This document shows positions 1 to 12,310 of a stretch of DNA of 64,000 nucleotides, one piece after another. The position numbers and the translations under genes are program-made. This DNA comes from Pseudoscleropodium purum (lineage: Eukaryota > Streptophyta > Bryopsida > Hypnales > Brachytheciaceae). Positions within the stretch are counted from its first letter, which is position 1. The number at the start of each line of letters is the position of its first letter. Location of the stretch: positions 12,650,501 through 12,714,500 of the forward strand of contig OZ017796.1 in NCBI GenBank assembly GCA_963969395.1, read 5' to 3'. The notes under the pieces are model-generated. The model ran no database searches. It had not been told where the DNA came from and was given only the letters and a program-made list of their open reading frames with translations.

Positions 1-327
1 ACCTCACCAGCTCACATTTACTGTATTTGGACCGTATATCAAGAGAGGAGATAATTGGAAACAGTTTTAATTTAAATGCATTCCTCAGACTGAGCCATAG
101 ATAGAGTAAAAAAGACCAAGTAAAATAAGAACACGGGTTGTTGACAACGATAACTTCAGAACGGCAAAAGTTCAACTTATGTAATCTGATGAGCTAATTG
201 GTAGGGGCATTGCATTAATTACTCAGCATGCAATAACAATACCAAAGGGGTACTTATCCAGCTCTCACAAAATTGAAGACCAAAACATATAATGGTGGGT
301 CAAATACAGAAATGAATATATGCAAAT
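1..327. other. 3' flank of HISN1
   Basis: Downstream of the HISN1 stop codon, which reads leftwards from 328. It probably holds the 3' UTR. No separate gene or repeat was recognised. Confidence 0.5.
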
Positions 328-3300
328 CTAAGCCTGCAAATTTTCCAGGAGTTGTCGATATCTGGGAGTCTCTTCATCAAAGATGTACGTCAATGGCGAG
401 ACCAATACACCACTACCTCCAGCCTGTAAACCAAGACATGAGAAGGAACGTTAGTACCTATGCCGACTGTTTAAAATCAATATCGAATAGTGGAAGACCT
501 TTGCAATATGGGAGATATCAAAGAAACAACTAAGAAACAACCTGTGATCAATCCTACAAGTTTGTCAAACCCAAAGGGAAGATCTGTGCAGGCTACATAA
601 ATTGTTAAAATAACCAAATTGTCAAGACCGATATACCTTTCTTAGCTGCCGGACAGCCTGGTATAATTGAGGCTTTGGAACACAGATAATTATCGCATAG
701 TAGTCCACGGCTGTTTTACCGCCGTTGTTCGTGTAAACAGGACTAACTGTGGGACCCTGCAGGAAATCACAAAACATTCAGGCACTAGTAGTAAACTCTG
801 ATCCTTAAACAAGAAATATGGCAAGGAACTGCTGCACCTATAAGAGAGCATATACACGGGCTTGTCTACAAACCTGTAAGCCTGAATAACCAGTAGCATT
901 GAGTATCCTGTCTCCAACCTCTTCCGCAGAACTACCCCTCATGTTGGCCACGACCTGTCATTTTGGCCATCATGTGAATAGACTTGCATTGCAGAACATA
1001 CAAAAAATATTTTTTCATGGTGAGTAGATACAAAACCACTATAAAGGAGCCATCAACAAAGACAGCACACCAATATTCTCACTTAGATCATTTTGTGGAT
1101 GTGTAATGGAGTACTTATTTTCTTACTCCACGCTACATTCATTTTGGTTGTTCACAAGGCGGGTTAAGAGTTTCAATCTCTACCGAGAATTGTCCTTGGG
1201 CCGTAAGATGAGCTTCAAATCGCTCCAACATTTCATGAGCAACATCAAGCACCTCCTTACGTTCCAGCAACGCCTTTTTGTTGGCAACAAACACACCCTT
1301 CAAAGAAAAAAACATAAAACACGGTCTCAACAACTACATACCTGCTGTTAGAAACAATTTTATGTACCACTGAATCGAAGTCAAATTTTTAAGAAAAAGA
1401 CAGTTCCTGCAAATTCAAGACAATCCTGTATCACACAGATATTTGGAGGCAATCTGGAAATTAGTAACAGTTGCTACACAGTAAATTTGAGAAACAATCT
1501 AGAACTTCATGAATTAGCAACATAGAACAACAAAAATCTAACTGTTAAGAGCATAGTGGTACATTGTGATTCTGTGAAACAGAACCGCAGAAATAAGAGG
1601 AAAGAAAAGAAACCTGACTGCTGAGAACAGTTCCACCGCTAATCTCCTTCAGATTGTTCTCACGTAGAGTGGTTCCACTGCTCACCAGATCCAATATGGC
1701 ATCGGCCGTCCCCATCTACACAGATTCCAAGTCAATCCGTGTAAAAATTGACATGTAGCAAAAGAACCAGTTACTGCAACGAACTGCATGCAGACATCAC
1801 ACAGTAATCCAATAAACAGACCCTTTTATCATTGAAATATAGACCACAGAGGTGTGTCGAGCATTGTCACTTACAGCTGGTGCAGCTTCCAAAGCACCAT
1901 CAGCAGTGGTGAGTTGCACATGCTTAAACCCATTTTCTTGCAAGAACCTCTTCCCCAACTGCATTTAAAAAATATATATTGGAATGAGTATTCTTGTTGA
2001 TGGGGATCTGAAAAAAGTTGAAATCATGCCTTGGGTATGGCAACTAGAGTGTCTTTCATCAGGAATGCATTTGTACACACTAAAGAAATGTGTGTCTAGA
2101 GTAGTACGATCCAAAGAGTTGCTTACATAGGTATATCCTGTGACGACACGCAAAGGCCTTTCTTCAGTCCAGAATGGCATGGCAGCCAACTCACTTAGAG
2201 AGTTTACATTCTCAAAGATGCCATAAGTAGGAACCTGCAGGGAGAATTTAAGAGTCAATTTACTTGCAAACACTTCAGCGTGAAATGTAAAAATAAAATT
2301 AAAAACTTGAGGACCAACTACTTGCATATCTTTGACGCCATTTTACGAAACTCGGAATGAAGAAAGAAGAGCCACTCCTCAAACTAAGCCAATGCTAGAG
2401 TCTTTGAAAGAATATTACGAAGTATCCAGAAGAGAACACACACCCCAATGGCAAGGTGGCACTGTCCAAACCCCAAAGCGTCGTGAACAATGATAAGATC
2501 CTCGTCATCCTAGCCAAAAATACAAAGAAGAAACGTCTGTGAGTACCAATGACTTCCCATGCGTACAGTTTTTTCAATCGCAGACAAGAAACAAAGTGCC
2601 CTTCGATATACTATAAAGTCCAAGAGTAGCAGCCTCAAGTCCAGGATGTTTTCAAATTCTAAGCATCGAAAATACTTAATGCACTAGTGCACGTTGCAGT
2701 TTGTCAAGAACCCTAGCACCTAGCCGAAGAATATGCAAGGAACAACATGCTCTTACCTCCCCATACTCCCGAAGCATATCGTAGCCAACAATTCCCATAT
2801 CTACATCCCCAGTTTTCAATTTTCTAACAACATCGGACGCTCGTTGAAACCACACCTCCACATTCTTAAGCTGTGAACATCCGAAAGACATGCAAGCTCG
2901 TTACAATTTGGAAAAAAAGAAATAAAAACACATCTACAAAACAAGATTCCAAGAAGATATTACGGAGAATAAACTCATAGCTCAAAGAGAGGTCATGATT
3001 CAGAAACTTCTCGTGCATTGAAATATACCCCCAAAATTAGCATGATGAAGTACCAAGTGATTCGTTATAACAGTGGAACTTACTTCAGAAATATCTGCTA
3101 TGTACTGGCGAGGGTTCAGCTTGCGCACTGAAAGCTCACAATCCTGTAAGTAAGCAGCCCATTCAATATTTCGTTAGCAACTTGCTGTACAAAGATTTTC
3201 AATGTATCAAAAGGAGATTTGAGAATTTCAGATCTCCGAACGAAAGCATCTGGTAATTCCCAACCTTCATGAGACCGAGTGTGTCTTCCGCCATACGCCC

Positions 3301-4005
3301 TTTGCTGGGAAGCGCCAGCCGAATAGTTGTCCGCTCCAATTGCTGAACAGGCTTGCCAGATCCTGAACCACATGTTCAGCATTACTCATAACTCATCTCT
3401 ACCACAGCCCATCAAACTTGCGGTGTCCGTCCGAAGTTGGATTCAAGAAGTACACGCAAGCCTTTTTAATCTTACCACCGTGACATAAATTGAATGTGTG
3501 ACAAGTGCGCTACAGTCATCCAATGATAGTGTGGCAAGTAAGCAGGATATTCTACAATGGCATAAGAAGGTGCTTTAAATGTAAACTGACTTCCATGTCT
3601 CTAGTCACCAGATGGACTTCGAATCAAGATCTAGATACAAGGGATTCCCATTTCGTTTCACAGCCATTCTCCAAAAAAATGTACCCAAAATCGCAAAATG
3701 GCAAAATGTCGCAAAACTTTGAGAATTCGAGAATTCGAGAAAATCCTACAAAATTCGTGGAGAGAAATTGTGACAAGGAAAAAAAATGTTCACGGACCAG
3801 AGATGTCGACATTGAAATGAGGCAGAGTAGTTGAGGTCGGGCTCCCTTGGCAACGAAGCACACTACTCCTGGAAGTCACCTTCAAGCAGGGCAGCGACGA
3901 CGGCAGCTGCAACCCTAGATACGACGAGCCTGGCAGCAACGAAACTAACTGCTGCTGCTGCACTCCTCCTTGCATTGTCACGGGAGGGACCACGGCCATC
4001 GCCAT
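328..4005 (-). CDS. HISN1: ATP phosphoribosyltransferase, plastid (histidine biosynthesis step 1)
   Basis: This enzyme joins ATP and PRPP to give N1-phosphoribosyl-ATP, the first committed step of histidine synthesis, in plastids. Twelve coding exons (minus strand): 4005-3798, 3362-3265, 3143-3084, 2870-2757, 2509-2444, 2234-2127, 1958-1875, 1715-1614, 1297-1184, 954-874, 756-637, 423-328. They sum to 1251 nt, or 416 aa, close to Arabidopsis ATP-PRT. Visible family segments are [10 protein letters not shown] (about 84-93), [48 protein letters not shown], the PRPP-loop region [14 protein letters not shown] (about 250-263), and a C-terminal regulatory domain of the long HisG form. The first ~70 residues are Ser/Gln/Leu-rich and acid-poor, as expected of a transit peptide. 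The start at 4005 is the first ATG in frame; an alternative is the ATG 6 nt downstream. The exon 1 to 2 join is the least certain, though its phase fits. All later introns are phase 0. Confidence 0.93.
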
Positions 4006-4555
4006 CGCCAAACAGCAATCCGCTCTTCCCTCCCTTGCCTGCCCCACAAGCAAGCTCGTCTGCACACAGTCCACAATTTGTAACTTGACCCAAAACTCCA
4101 CAGCAATTGTACACCACCAATTGATTCGACAGTCGTACAGTCGTACGACAACTCCACAAACCCTACTGAATCCCACCAAAAGGTTGGCTGCCACTTACAT
4201 GGGTTGGGCTACAATAGTGACAGCAGCAGCTCAGTCAGCAAGTGCCGGCGAAAGGGAAGATTGGGAAGAAGTGGAGAGATGGAGCAAAATGGTGGAGTAG
4301 GACAAGGCGAGGGACTCGGGTATCCCGGTTGCCCTAAAACCCGACTGCTTGGGGAATTGAGTAAAGGGTAAAGCTTAGAATGAATTCAGTCAGGGAGTGG
4401 GTGTTCTCTGTTGTCCGTCAGGGGAATTGGAGTGTTGTAGGAATTTGGTGGAATTTGGTGGGTGGCATGTGGCCTTCCCTCATTGGCCAGGTGTGGTTTG
4501 TGGAGAACCAATCGGGGCTCGGAAGTACATTTTCTCATGGCTTTTATGTTATGGA
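4006..4555 (-). promoter_or_regulatory. HISN1 5' UTR/promoter region
   Basis: Upstream of the HISN1 start and richer in G and C than the spacer beyond. I see no TATA box close to the start and no credible additional exon. Open frames here lack similarity and overlap on both strands. Confidence 0.35.
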
Positions 4556-4585
4556 TTACCTTAATGCTCTCGAGCATTAAGGTAA
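4556..4585. repeat. perfect 13-bp hairpin palindrome
   Basis: TTACCTTAATGCT is followed by a 4-nt loop (CTCG) and its exact reverse complement. It sits at the left boundary of the inverted-repeat element at 4579-4909 and partly overlaps its end. Confidence 0.8.
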
Positions 4586-4909
4586 CAGGTTCAGAAATCG
4601 CCCACCTAAGAACTGGAACTAAATTTTGGAGAGGTGAAACGTCTTGAAATATTTTTCAGTAAATTTTCCTTGAAAGACAAGAGCAATTGGCATCTAATCC
4701 AAGTTACTTCATATATTTTTGGAGCTTTCTGAAATTAGTTATGAAATTTTGCAGTTGAAGTGGCATAGGGCTCTAAAATCGCCCACCTCCTAAAATGTAC
4801 ACTACATGTACATCACTGAAGGCTATGAAATAGTTACATGTAAAAGTTGTGTATATTTGAATAGGGTGGGCAATTTTAGAGCCTGTGCAATTTTAGAGCT
4901 TGTTACCTT
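4579..4909. mobile_element. MITE-like inverted-repeat element upstream of HISN1
   Basis: About 331 bp. The ends begin AAGGTAACA on both strands and stay similar for about 27 bp (roughly 75%). Inside, a second inverted repeat pairs 4769-4787 with 4865-4883 (18 of 19 bases; core CTCTAAAATCGCCCACC). It has no coding capacity. The structure fits a foldback or MITE-type non-autonomous DNA transposon; the superfamily is unknown and no clear target duplication was seen. Confidence 0.55.
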
Positions 4910-6157
4910 GTGGGAACATTATGAGCCAAGTCTAATAGTTCATTACATATGTCCATATCTGTACTTTTCGCAAATCTAAGGAAGAGGAACTCTATTATGA
5001 ATTATAACGCATTTCTAACTTTTTTTTTTTTTTTTTTGAAACAACTAGACAACTTCCAACATTTCTAACTTTTCAATGGAATGGTGACAAATCTCCCTTA
5101 AAAACCGGACTTGGCATTATAATTACGGTAAGAGATTCTAGGTAGGAGGTCCATTAATTGTCTTACCTACCTCATTAATTACTATATTAGATAATTCCAA
5201 GAGCATGTCATTCATTCCTAAATAGGGGACACATCTAAAACTCACTCAATTTAAGGACCATTATGTATATGGCAATTACCAAGGTGGAGGGAATTCAAAA
5301 AATAAACAAGTTGATGATGAGGGTAAAGCTCAACAAGGAATGTATGTTTATTTACTAACTTCCCAACAACAAAGAGATTGGACAATGTAAATGCCTATTT
5401 AGAAATGGATGAAATGTGTGATTGATGAATGAAAAATCTATAATCACCAATTACATGGATTTCACACATTAGGAGGAGATTATGGGAAAAATAATTCTTC
5501 CACAAAATGAATAAGACATCTCTTGGAGGGGATACGTAGTAGAATAAGACATTTGAAAGTTTAGAATGTACACTATTAAAACATAGTAGCACAAATAAGG
5601 AGCCTTTTGAATTGTGGCGCAAATTGAGTTTCTTACCTTAGTTGGTCTATAACTTTTGATTGGAGGCTACAAATCACAAACAAATTCTCAAAATAATAGG
5701 AGTCACAATAGGAGGTAGGAGCAACAAATTTGTTGAACTTTTATATTCACTGTTTTGAACTCGGTTTTGAGTGGAGAAGAAAGTTCAATGAGTTCACTCC
5801 ATCGCTAATCCATTGCCACGTCCAACTCAATGAACTCATTGAATTGGAGTTCCTCCTCCTATAACTCCCCTTACTTTAAATGTTAAACCAGTGAAGCATA
5901 GGTCTTTGACATTGCCCAAGAATATATTTGTACAAAAATGAATTACTTTGTGAGTCAAGGAAATGCAGCTACATCATTTTTTGAAGGTGTATTTTTTTAT
6001 ATTGGATTTTTTTCTAGACACCTAAATTTTCTTAAGGTAAAAAGAGAGACATTGAAAGGGAAGCTCTAGATTTGGTTAAGAATGTTGTACTTGGAGCCAA
6101 AAATTAATTTAGTCCCTGAAGACTCTAAAGTCCAATATTTCAATGATGGACAAAGTT
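4910..6157. other. AT-rich spacer
   Basis: No gene recognised. It contains a poly-T run near 5021-5037 and short random ORFs only. Confidence 0.6.
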
Positions 6158-6673
6158 ATTAGAAGGAATTTGAGGCCAATGCATTCAAAGATTTTTGAGG
6201 GCATTAGAAGCCTATGGGTTTCTTAGCCTTGAAAACACTAGAAATGCAAGTAGTAGTGCAGTTTGACGTGACCAAGACCGTGCCATATCATTTCTCAAAA
6301 AAGAAAATTTCAATTTCAATTTTTTTTGCATTTTAAGAATTTAATTTTTTTTTGCAAAAAAAACATTTTCTAATAGCCGGCCATTTCCTTCTCTACATGA
6401 AAATAGAAAGGGCAATAGAGTTGAAATAGGCTTCCAATGCCTTCAAAAATCTTCTAATGGAAGCTTGCAAATTTTCAAGCTATGGGAATAAAAGAATTGT
6501 GTCACTACAACAATATGACATGGCCAAGACCTTACTATGTCATATAAAAAAATTAATTTGAATTTGAATTTGAAAAAAAAAAATTATGAGAATGAGTCAT
6601 CCTTCACTACAAAGGGAACAATAAAGGGAGCAGGCCTGAAACAAGCTTCCGTTGGCCTCAAATCTCTTCTAAT
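6158..6673. mobile_element. MITE-like element (family A), interrupted by a second copy
   Basis: The outer ends form an inverted repeat: left ATTAGAAGGAATTTGAGG (from 6158) and right, reverse complemented, ATTAGAAGAGATTTGAGG (ending 6673). The repeat arm is cut after ~24 bp by the element at 6182-6459. It resumes at 6460 with GAAGCTTG, exactly as the opposite arm predicts. Without the insert the element is about 238 bp, similar to other copies at 9328 and 19426. It carries the family palindrome (TATGACATGGCC...) near 6512-6546. It is non-coding. Confidence 0.7.
6182..6459. mobile_element. MITE-like element (family A) nested in another copy
   Basis: About 278 bp. The inverted arms at 6188-6215 and 6426-6453 match at 26 of 28 positions. 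The centre has a diverged version of the family palindrome near 6247-6275. It is inserted in the left arm of the element 6158-6673; the few-base target duplication (ATG or AATG) is ambiguous. It is non-coding. Confidence 0.7.
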
Positions 6674-9327
6674 GTGGAAGAAAATATCTTAAGGATTGTA
6701 AGGATTTTCATAAATCTATTTGGGAGGTAGTTTGTCAATAAGCTTTGCCCCTTTGTGATTATCCATCTCGAATGTGAATCTTTTTGGACATTGTCAATGT
6801 TTATACATTTTATAAATTTCTAGAAATTTTTGTTTGCCCCTTAAGATTTGGATTGAATCAGTAGAATCATTTATGGAATAAGATAAGACGAGCCTAGATG
6901 TATTCACTATCCATTGCATATTTGACTACTTTTCAAAAGTCAATTGATCTTTACTACTTATGTTTTATTTAATAATCCCCTAAACGTCGAGAGTCTTCTC
7001 CAAAATCAACTATTTGAAGAAAAAAATCATTGTAAAGTAATATTTAGAAGAATATTTTGGAATTGATATGCAAATAAAAGTTGTAGACTTTGAGTTTTAG
7101 ATTCCATCCATGTAGTTAAATTCACCAATATTTTTCTATAATTTATTAATGGAAAATTTCAAAATTCCTTCTAAATTCAATTATAAGCAAATTATTATTA
7201 TTTTTTTAGTAAAATTTGTTGTAATGGATTTGAAATGATGCTCATTTGATATGGTGATTTTTTGAAAATTTTCTATTCTTTAAATCTATGACCTCATTTC
7301 TACAAATCCAATTTTGAAGTAGAGTCAATGCAATTTTGGCTTGGTCAACGACTTTACATATTTTTACATTTTCAACGGTCTCAACAACTCCAAAGAATTT
7401 CCGCTTAAAAAATTTATAGTAATTATATGGCTTGTCCAAAAACCATTAAAAAAAAGAATTCAAAATTTATAATTTTCAATTGCTAATACTATAAAAATAT
7501 TTTTTCTTGATAAATGTGTCTCCAATTATGCTAAATTGCTTATTTTGACAATTTTTGGTGTTTTCACCTTATATAAGAAGAGGTGTGCAATGGAGACTTG
7601 TAGAAGTCTCTTTGTAAACACCACTTGTTGAAGAGATTCTTCTTCAAGACAATTTTTAGAGTTGTACCCTTTTTTATTGACCTAGGTAGTATATAATGTT
7701 TCATTTTTTTTTAAGAATGTTCATTGTTTTTTCCATATACTATATCTAGTAGCTAGTCAAGGTAAGCAAAAATTAAATAATAAACAAAAGTTGATTTTTT
7801 TGAAAATTACTTTGAGAGGGAGTTGGAAAACAAATGATTTAATATTGAATTTTTTTTAATGACCACCTAGTGATTATAGAAAGATGAGATGACAAGCTTT
7901 TTATACAAGAGGGATAGTAGAATGTGCAACAACCTATATGTGACAAGTAAATTAGGATTTGTAAGAGCTCATATTTAGATCAAAAGCATAAATTGTGTTC
8001 AAATCTCATTTAGACATAGTAGTATAATAAAAAAATCATATATTTGAACTAAGTAAATGTAGAAAATCAAGCTAAATTTTAGCAATTTGGAACCTCTAAT
8101 CATAAATCATGAAAACATTTCAATGGAGAGGTTTGAAAATGTTAAAGAAAATGTCCTTTACAATCTAGCTCTTAACTTTGTCCATAACTTTTTATTGGAA
8201 GTTCTAAACTATAAATGGATTTTTGGAGTTATTCTACTATTTTCAAATGAAGTCTTAAGTTCTTATTTGAATACAATTACTAAGTTTATAAAATAAACAA
8301 TCAAGCTCTCATCTTCAAATTATCTCGTATCTTTTGATGATTGATGAAGGACAAATGAATTTTGAACACTACAAAAACAACCTCTCTAACCTTCATTCTT
8401 ACGAAATCTCAATGAAGTACCTTCTACTTTAGAATACTAAATTTGCCACCTTCTTCATATTCCTATGATCAAGGTCTCAAATTCTTGGGAAAAAAATTGA
8501 ATTGAATTCTTTAATCAATTTTGAAAGCAACTCTTGAACAAATGTTGTCAACTTTATTTATTACACATGTCAACCCTAACCACTAGATACCAATATAGTA
8601 TTGATGCTTCTATCATTGCAAAATCTATTATAGCTCCTATAGTATGGTATTGATGCTTCTATCATAGCTCTTTTTGTGATATCAATTTCTTGGCACAATT
8701 TTATTCACTAAAATACTTTCACAAATTTCACAATATTGTTTCATCTATCATTGATTTTTGCAAAAAAAAATGATTTGCTTTTGACCATTTGTATTATCCA
8801 TATACAAAAAAGTTTCTTGTTCTAGTCAACACCATATTTATCCAAATCGAATATTATATAGAAATTATACTATGCTTGGCTATCATGGTTTGTGTTTCAT
8901 GCTAAATATTAATTAAAATTGGTTAAAGTAGTATAACAATTGGTTTAACTCTTAAATTTTTGAGACATTTTTTAAGGTGTTTTGAATCTCAATTTTATAA
9001 GTTACAAAGGGTTGAAGCTCAAAGTACGATGAGTCATTTTTAGGCAAAATTAACCATAGGATCTTGTAGAAAGTCAAAGTCCTTATCATCTCTACAAAGT
9101 TTGGTTTCAATCCAAGTCATAAATTGGGAGATTATAATATAAAAATGAAGGGTACTACAAGGAATTCTATGTTTTCTAGTAGTCAAAATTTTGGACACAT
9201 AGCATTTAAAAAAATTGGCATCCTACACTCATTCTCAAGGTAACGAAGTTCTAGATGCATGGAAACATGTCTTGTATTTTTAGGACCAAACATGAGTGAG
9301 AAAATGGTCTTGCAATAGTGACCACTT
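6674..9327. other. AT-rich spacer
   Basis: No gene recognised. Short ORFs are Lys/Asn/Ile/Phe-rich, as expected from base composition, and none resembles a known protein. Confidence 0.6.
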
Positions 9328-9582
9328 ATTAGAAGGGATTTGATGGGCTTTTGTTGCTACTACTAAAACAATATGACATGGCCAAGACCTTGCCATGTCA
9401 TAGTATTATTTTTTATTTTTTGAAAAATTAAAATTATTATTGTTCCAACTTTTTTTTTCATTTTATAAATGAATGAATTTTTTTAAAAGAATTATGCTAG
9501 CCAATCATTCCTCCACTGTGGGAGAACAACCAAAGAAACAAGCCTCAAACTGGCTTCTGTTGCCCTCAAATCCCTTTTGATG
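9328..9582. mobile_element. MITE-like element (family A)
   Basis: About 255 bp. The ends are imperfect inverted repeats sharing AAGGGATTTGA and the following GGGC. Near the left end lies a perfect palindrome: TATGACATGGC at 9372-9382 pairs with GCCATGTCATA at 9392-9402. It is non-coding, with the same layout and size as the copy at 19426. Confidence 0.65.
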
Positions 9583-11339
9583 TCATTATTAAATTTAAAA
9601 AATTACAAGAAAAATAGAAGATTTGTCACATATTGGGAGTCAAAATTCAAGATTAAAGACAATAGAATAGAGGAATACAAGGAAAGACACTTGATAGGGA
9701 ATTTTTTTTTAAAACGGCTCAAATCCAAGTACAAAATGTATACTCCAATGGTTATTCATACCCACATACTGGGCAGAGTTAAAGGAGAGTGCAATGATAC
9801 TCCAAGTCTAATTTACTATTGGATAGCTCATTAAAAAAGAATATGAATTGTCTACACTGAGAAACCCTTAGAATTCGAAGAGTCATTGTTGTTGAACCAC
9901 CTCTTTCCCATCTCAAAGGTTAGGCCTAAGCTTGCTAATATTAGGTGGTCTAATTTTGATCCAACTCACCCATGAACACATGTATACGTGTACCTCATTT
10001 GCCAGAGTTTCTTTAAACAATGACTCTTTGCTACAATCCCAAACCACCCATGCTTTAAAATTTTTGTAAATCCAATAGTCATTCTTCTTCTAAACCTAAA
10101 AGTACTACTAGATACTTAACTTGATTCACTTGAGAATGAGCTTAAGTTCAAGTGACTCTCTCCATTCATAAGTTCAGAAAATAAATGTTTTTAAAATGAA
10201 TCAATCTATTTTGGGTTGTTTGAAAACTTAAGGGTTAAGAACTTATCAAATTTTCAATTTTCTTTTCAAGAATTCAATGTTTTAATCATAGAAATGTTAA
10301 AAAGGTAGAAAATTCATTATTATGACATTTGCATGTGATCCATTTTTTGATAGTTTGGCATTTGTAACATTAATTTATTTGCTTTTAAGTTCATTCTCAA
10401 GGTAATATCTAAAAAATTTAACTTTTGCTGAAATATTTAATTTTTGCCAACCTTTCTAGCTAACAATTTTATTCAAGTTAACATTCTCAACTTAAAATGT
10501 ACAATGAGAAGAAGATCAAGGAACCCTTTAAAGGACCTTTGAGAACTTGAATATGCTTTATTGAATTCATAATTTGAAATTTTCGCATGAAAATTTTTAA
10601 ATACTTATACGGATGCTAATTATTACAATCTAGGTGCCATGCATTGTTTTATGTCATTCCAATAAATATTGCAAAGATAGAAGGTTTCTTTTCTTTTAAT
10701 GTCAAACGTAACAAGCAACTAAAAATATATTTAAAACTAAGATTCATTATTTTTGGGTGTTTGTATAGATTTGAACCTACTCAAAAACATTTGGACCACT
10801 CAATTATGAATAATGAGGTGAAAGTTTTGAAGATTTTTACTTTGGGACCAATGATGGTAAAAAAAATATAATGTTGTCTCTTGCTTTTAATTTTGCAAAA
10901 TTCAAATAAAAAAAATTAAAGAATGCCAATTTAATTAGAACATTCTCACTATTGGTATTAAATGTTCTCAATTTCTTGTAAAAGTTATTAGTAGTTCAAG
11001 TTTTTCTTTCATTGAGTACCACCTCCAGTCCTCCACTTCATAATTTCTCAAAAGACAAATGCAAAAGTTTTTTTGATTAAATATTTTATGTATTTTCAAT
11101 CCGTTTTTCAAAATATCAACTAAAATTCACAAGTTATAGGATACACATGTTTTTTTCTAAACATATTGAAGAACAAAACTTCACATTTTGGAACACTAGA
11201 AAAGCCTACATTTTTTAAATTTAGGCACATTGAATTTGCAATTGGTGGAAATATTCACTCAATAAGTTTGGAATGATATATTTGAACAAATTAGCCAAAA
11301 GATCCTATACTTGGATTTGTTGAAGAAATATTGATGAAG
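9583..11339. other. AT-rich spacer
   Basis: No gene recognised. The 85-codon ORF at 9577-9834 overlaps the right end of the MITE-like element and has no recognisable similarity. Confidence 0.6.
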
Positions 11340-12310
11340 ATTTTGACCTTGCTTTGGAGACAAGTATTTTAAAGCACTTTGTGAACTTTCAATATGAAAG
11401 AGCTTTAGGAGTTTAGTGTAGATTGGAAAACACAAATTTATAAAAAAGATATTTTTGGACACATGCAACAATAAGATCTTTTAGTAAGATTATTTGAAAA
11501 CATGTAAAAAAAATTTCAGAAATTTCCACCATGTAAATTTTAAGATATTAGCATCTAAAGTGAAAAATATCCTATTTATGGCCCTGTGAGAGTCCGGGCA
11601 GCTGCACTTCAGAAGGTCATATTTATATGAAAAAATGTCCAAAATGGTAATCACTCTTTGCATTCATTTTTCAATTCAAGTTGGCTACATGCTTGAAAAA
11701 TTTCAGATCATTTGGAATTATACAACATATAGGAAAAAAATAATAAGTAGAATGGAGTAGAAAATGATCCAAAATACTAAATTGTTAACAATTTATTTAT
11801 GGAATTGAAAAATTATAATCCCAATGGTTGCAATGTTGTAATAAACAATCTACACCCAACATTTTTATTTTTTTCCCAAAAATATTGAGAATTGAGTTAA
11901 ATGAAAGACTTTAAAGTTTGTCTTAAAGTAGAGATTCAATAAAGACCCGCAAACTCTCACAAACTAAAATACCTCATAACTTTTGACTCATTGATCAAAA
12001 TGGAATAATTCAAAGCTTTCCAAGTTTATATAAATCTAGAGAACCAATTTCAAATTTTAATTTTTTAAGAAAATAATTTTTAAAGAAGTTTTTTTTGCTA
12101 ACTAGACTGCCTTCGAAGTAATGAAAAGTACATATCATACAATAACTTTTTAACCATGTAGTTGGAAGTTGTGGAAACTAGTGGGCATTAAAGCTACTCC
12201 TTAGGCACATGTATTAAATTTCAAGGAAAATAAACAAAAGCTCCATTTGTAGTGAGCTACTATAAATTTCTATGTTGCCAAAAAATGTAGTTTAGGCATT
12301 TAGAAGTTAA
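11340..12310 (+). mobile_element. degenerate copy of ~0.9 kb repeat (family B)
   Basis: Colinear, in opposite orientation, with the element at 53185-54102. Shared landmarks in order are TTTTTGGACACATG, AAGATCTT, AAATTTCAG, AAGATATTAGCAT, TGTCCAAAATG, AAAGCTTTCCA, ACATATCAT.CAATAACTTTT, TTAGGCACATGT and TGTTGCCAAAAAATGTAG. The ends are worn and the terminal repeats are barely recognisable. It is non-coding. Confidence 0.6.
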
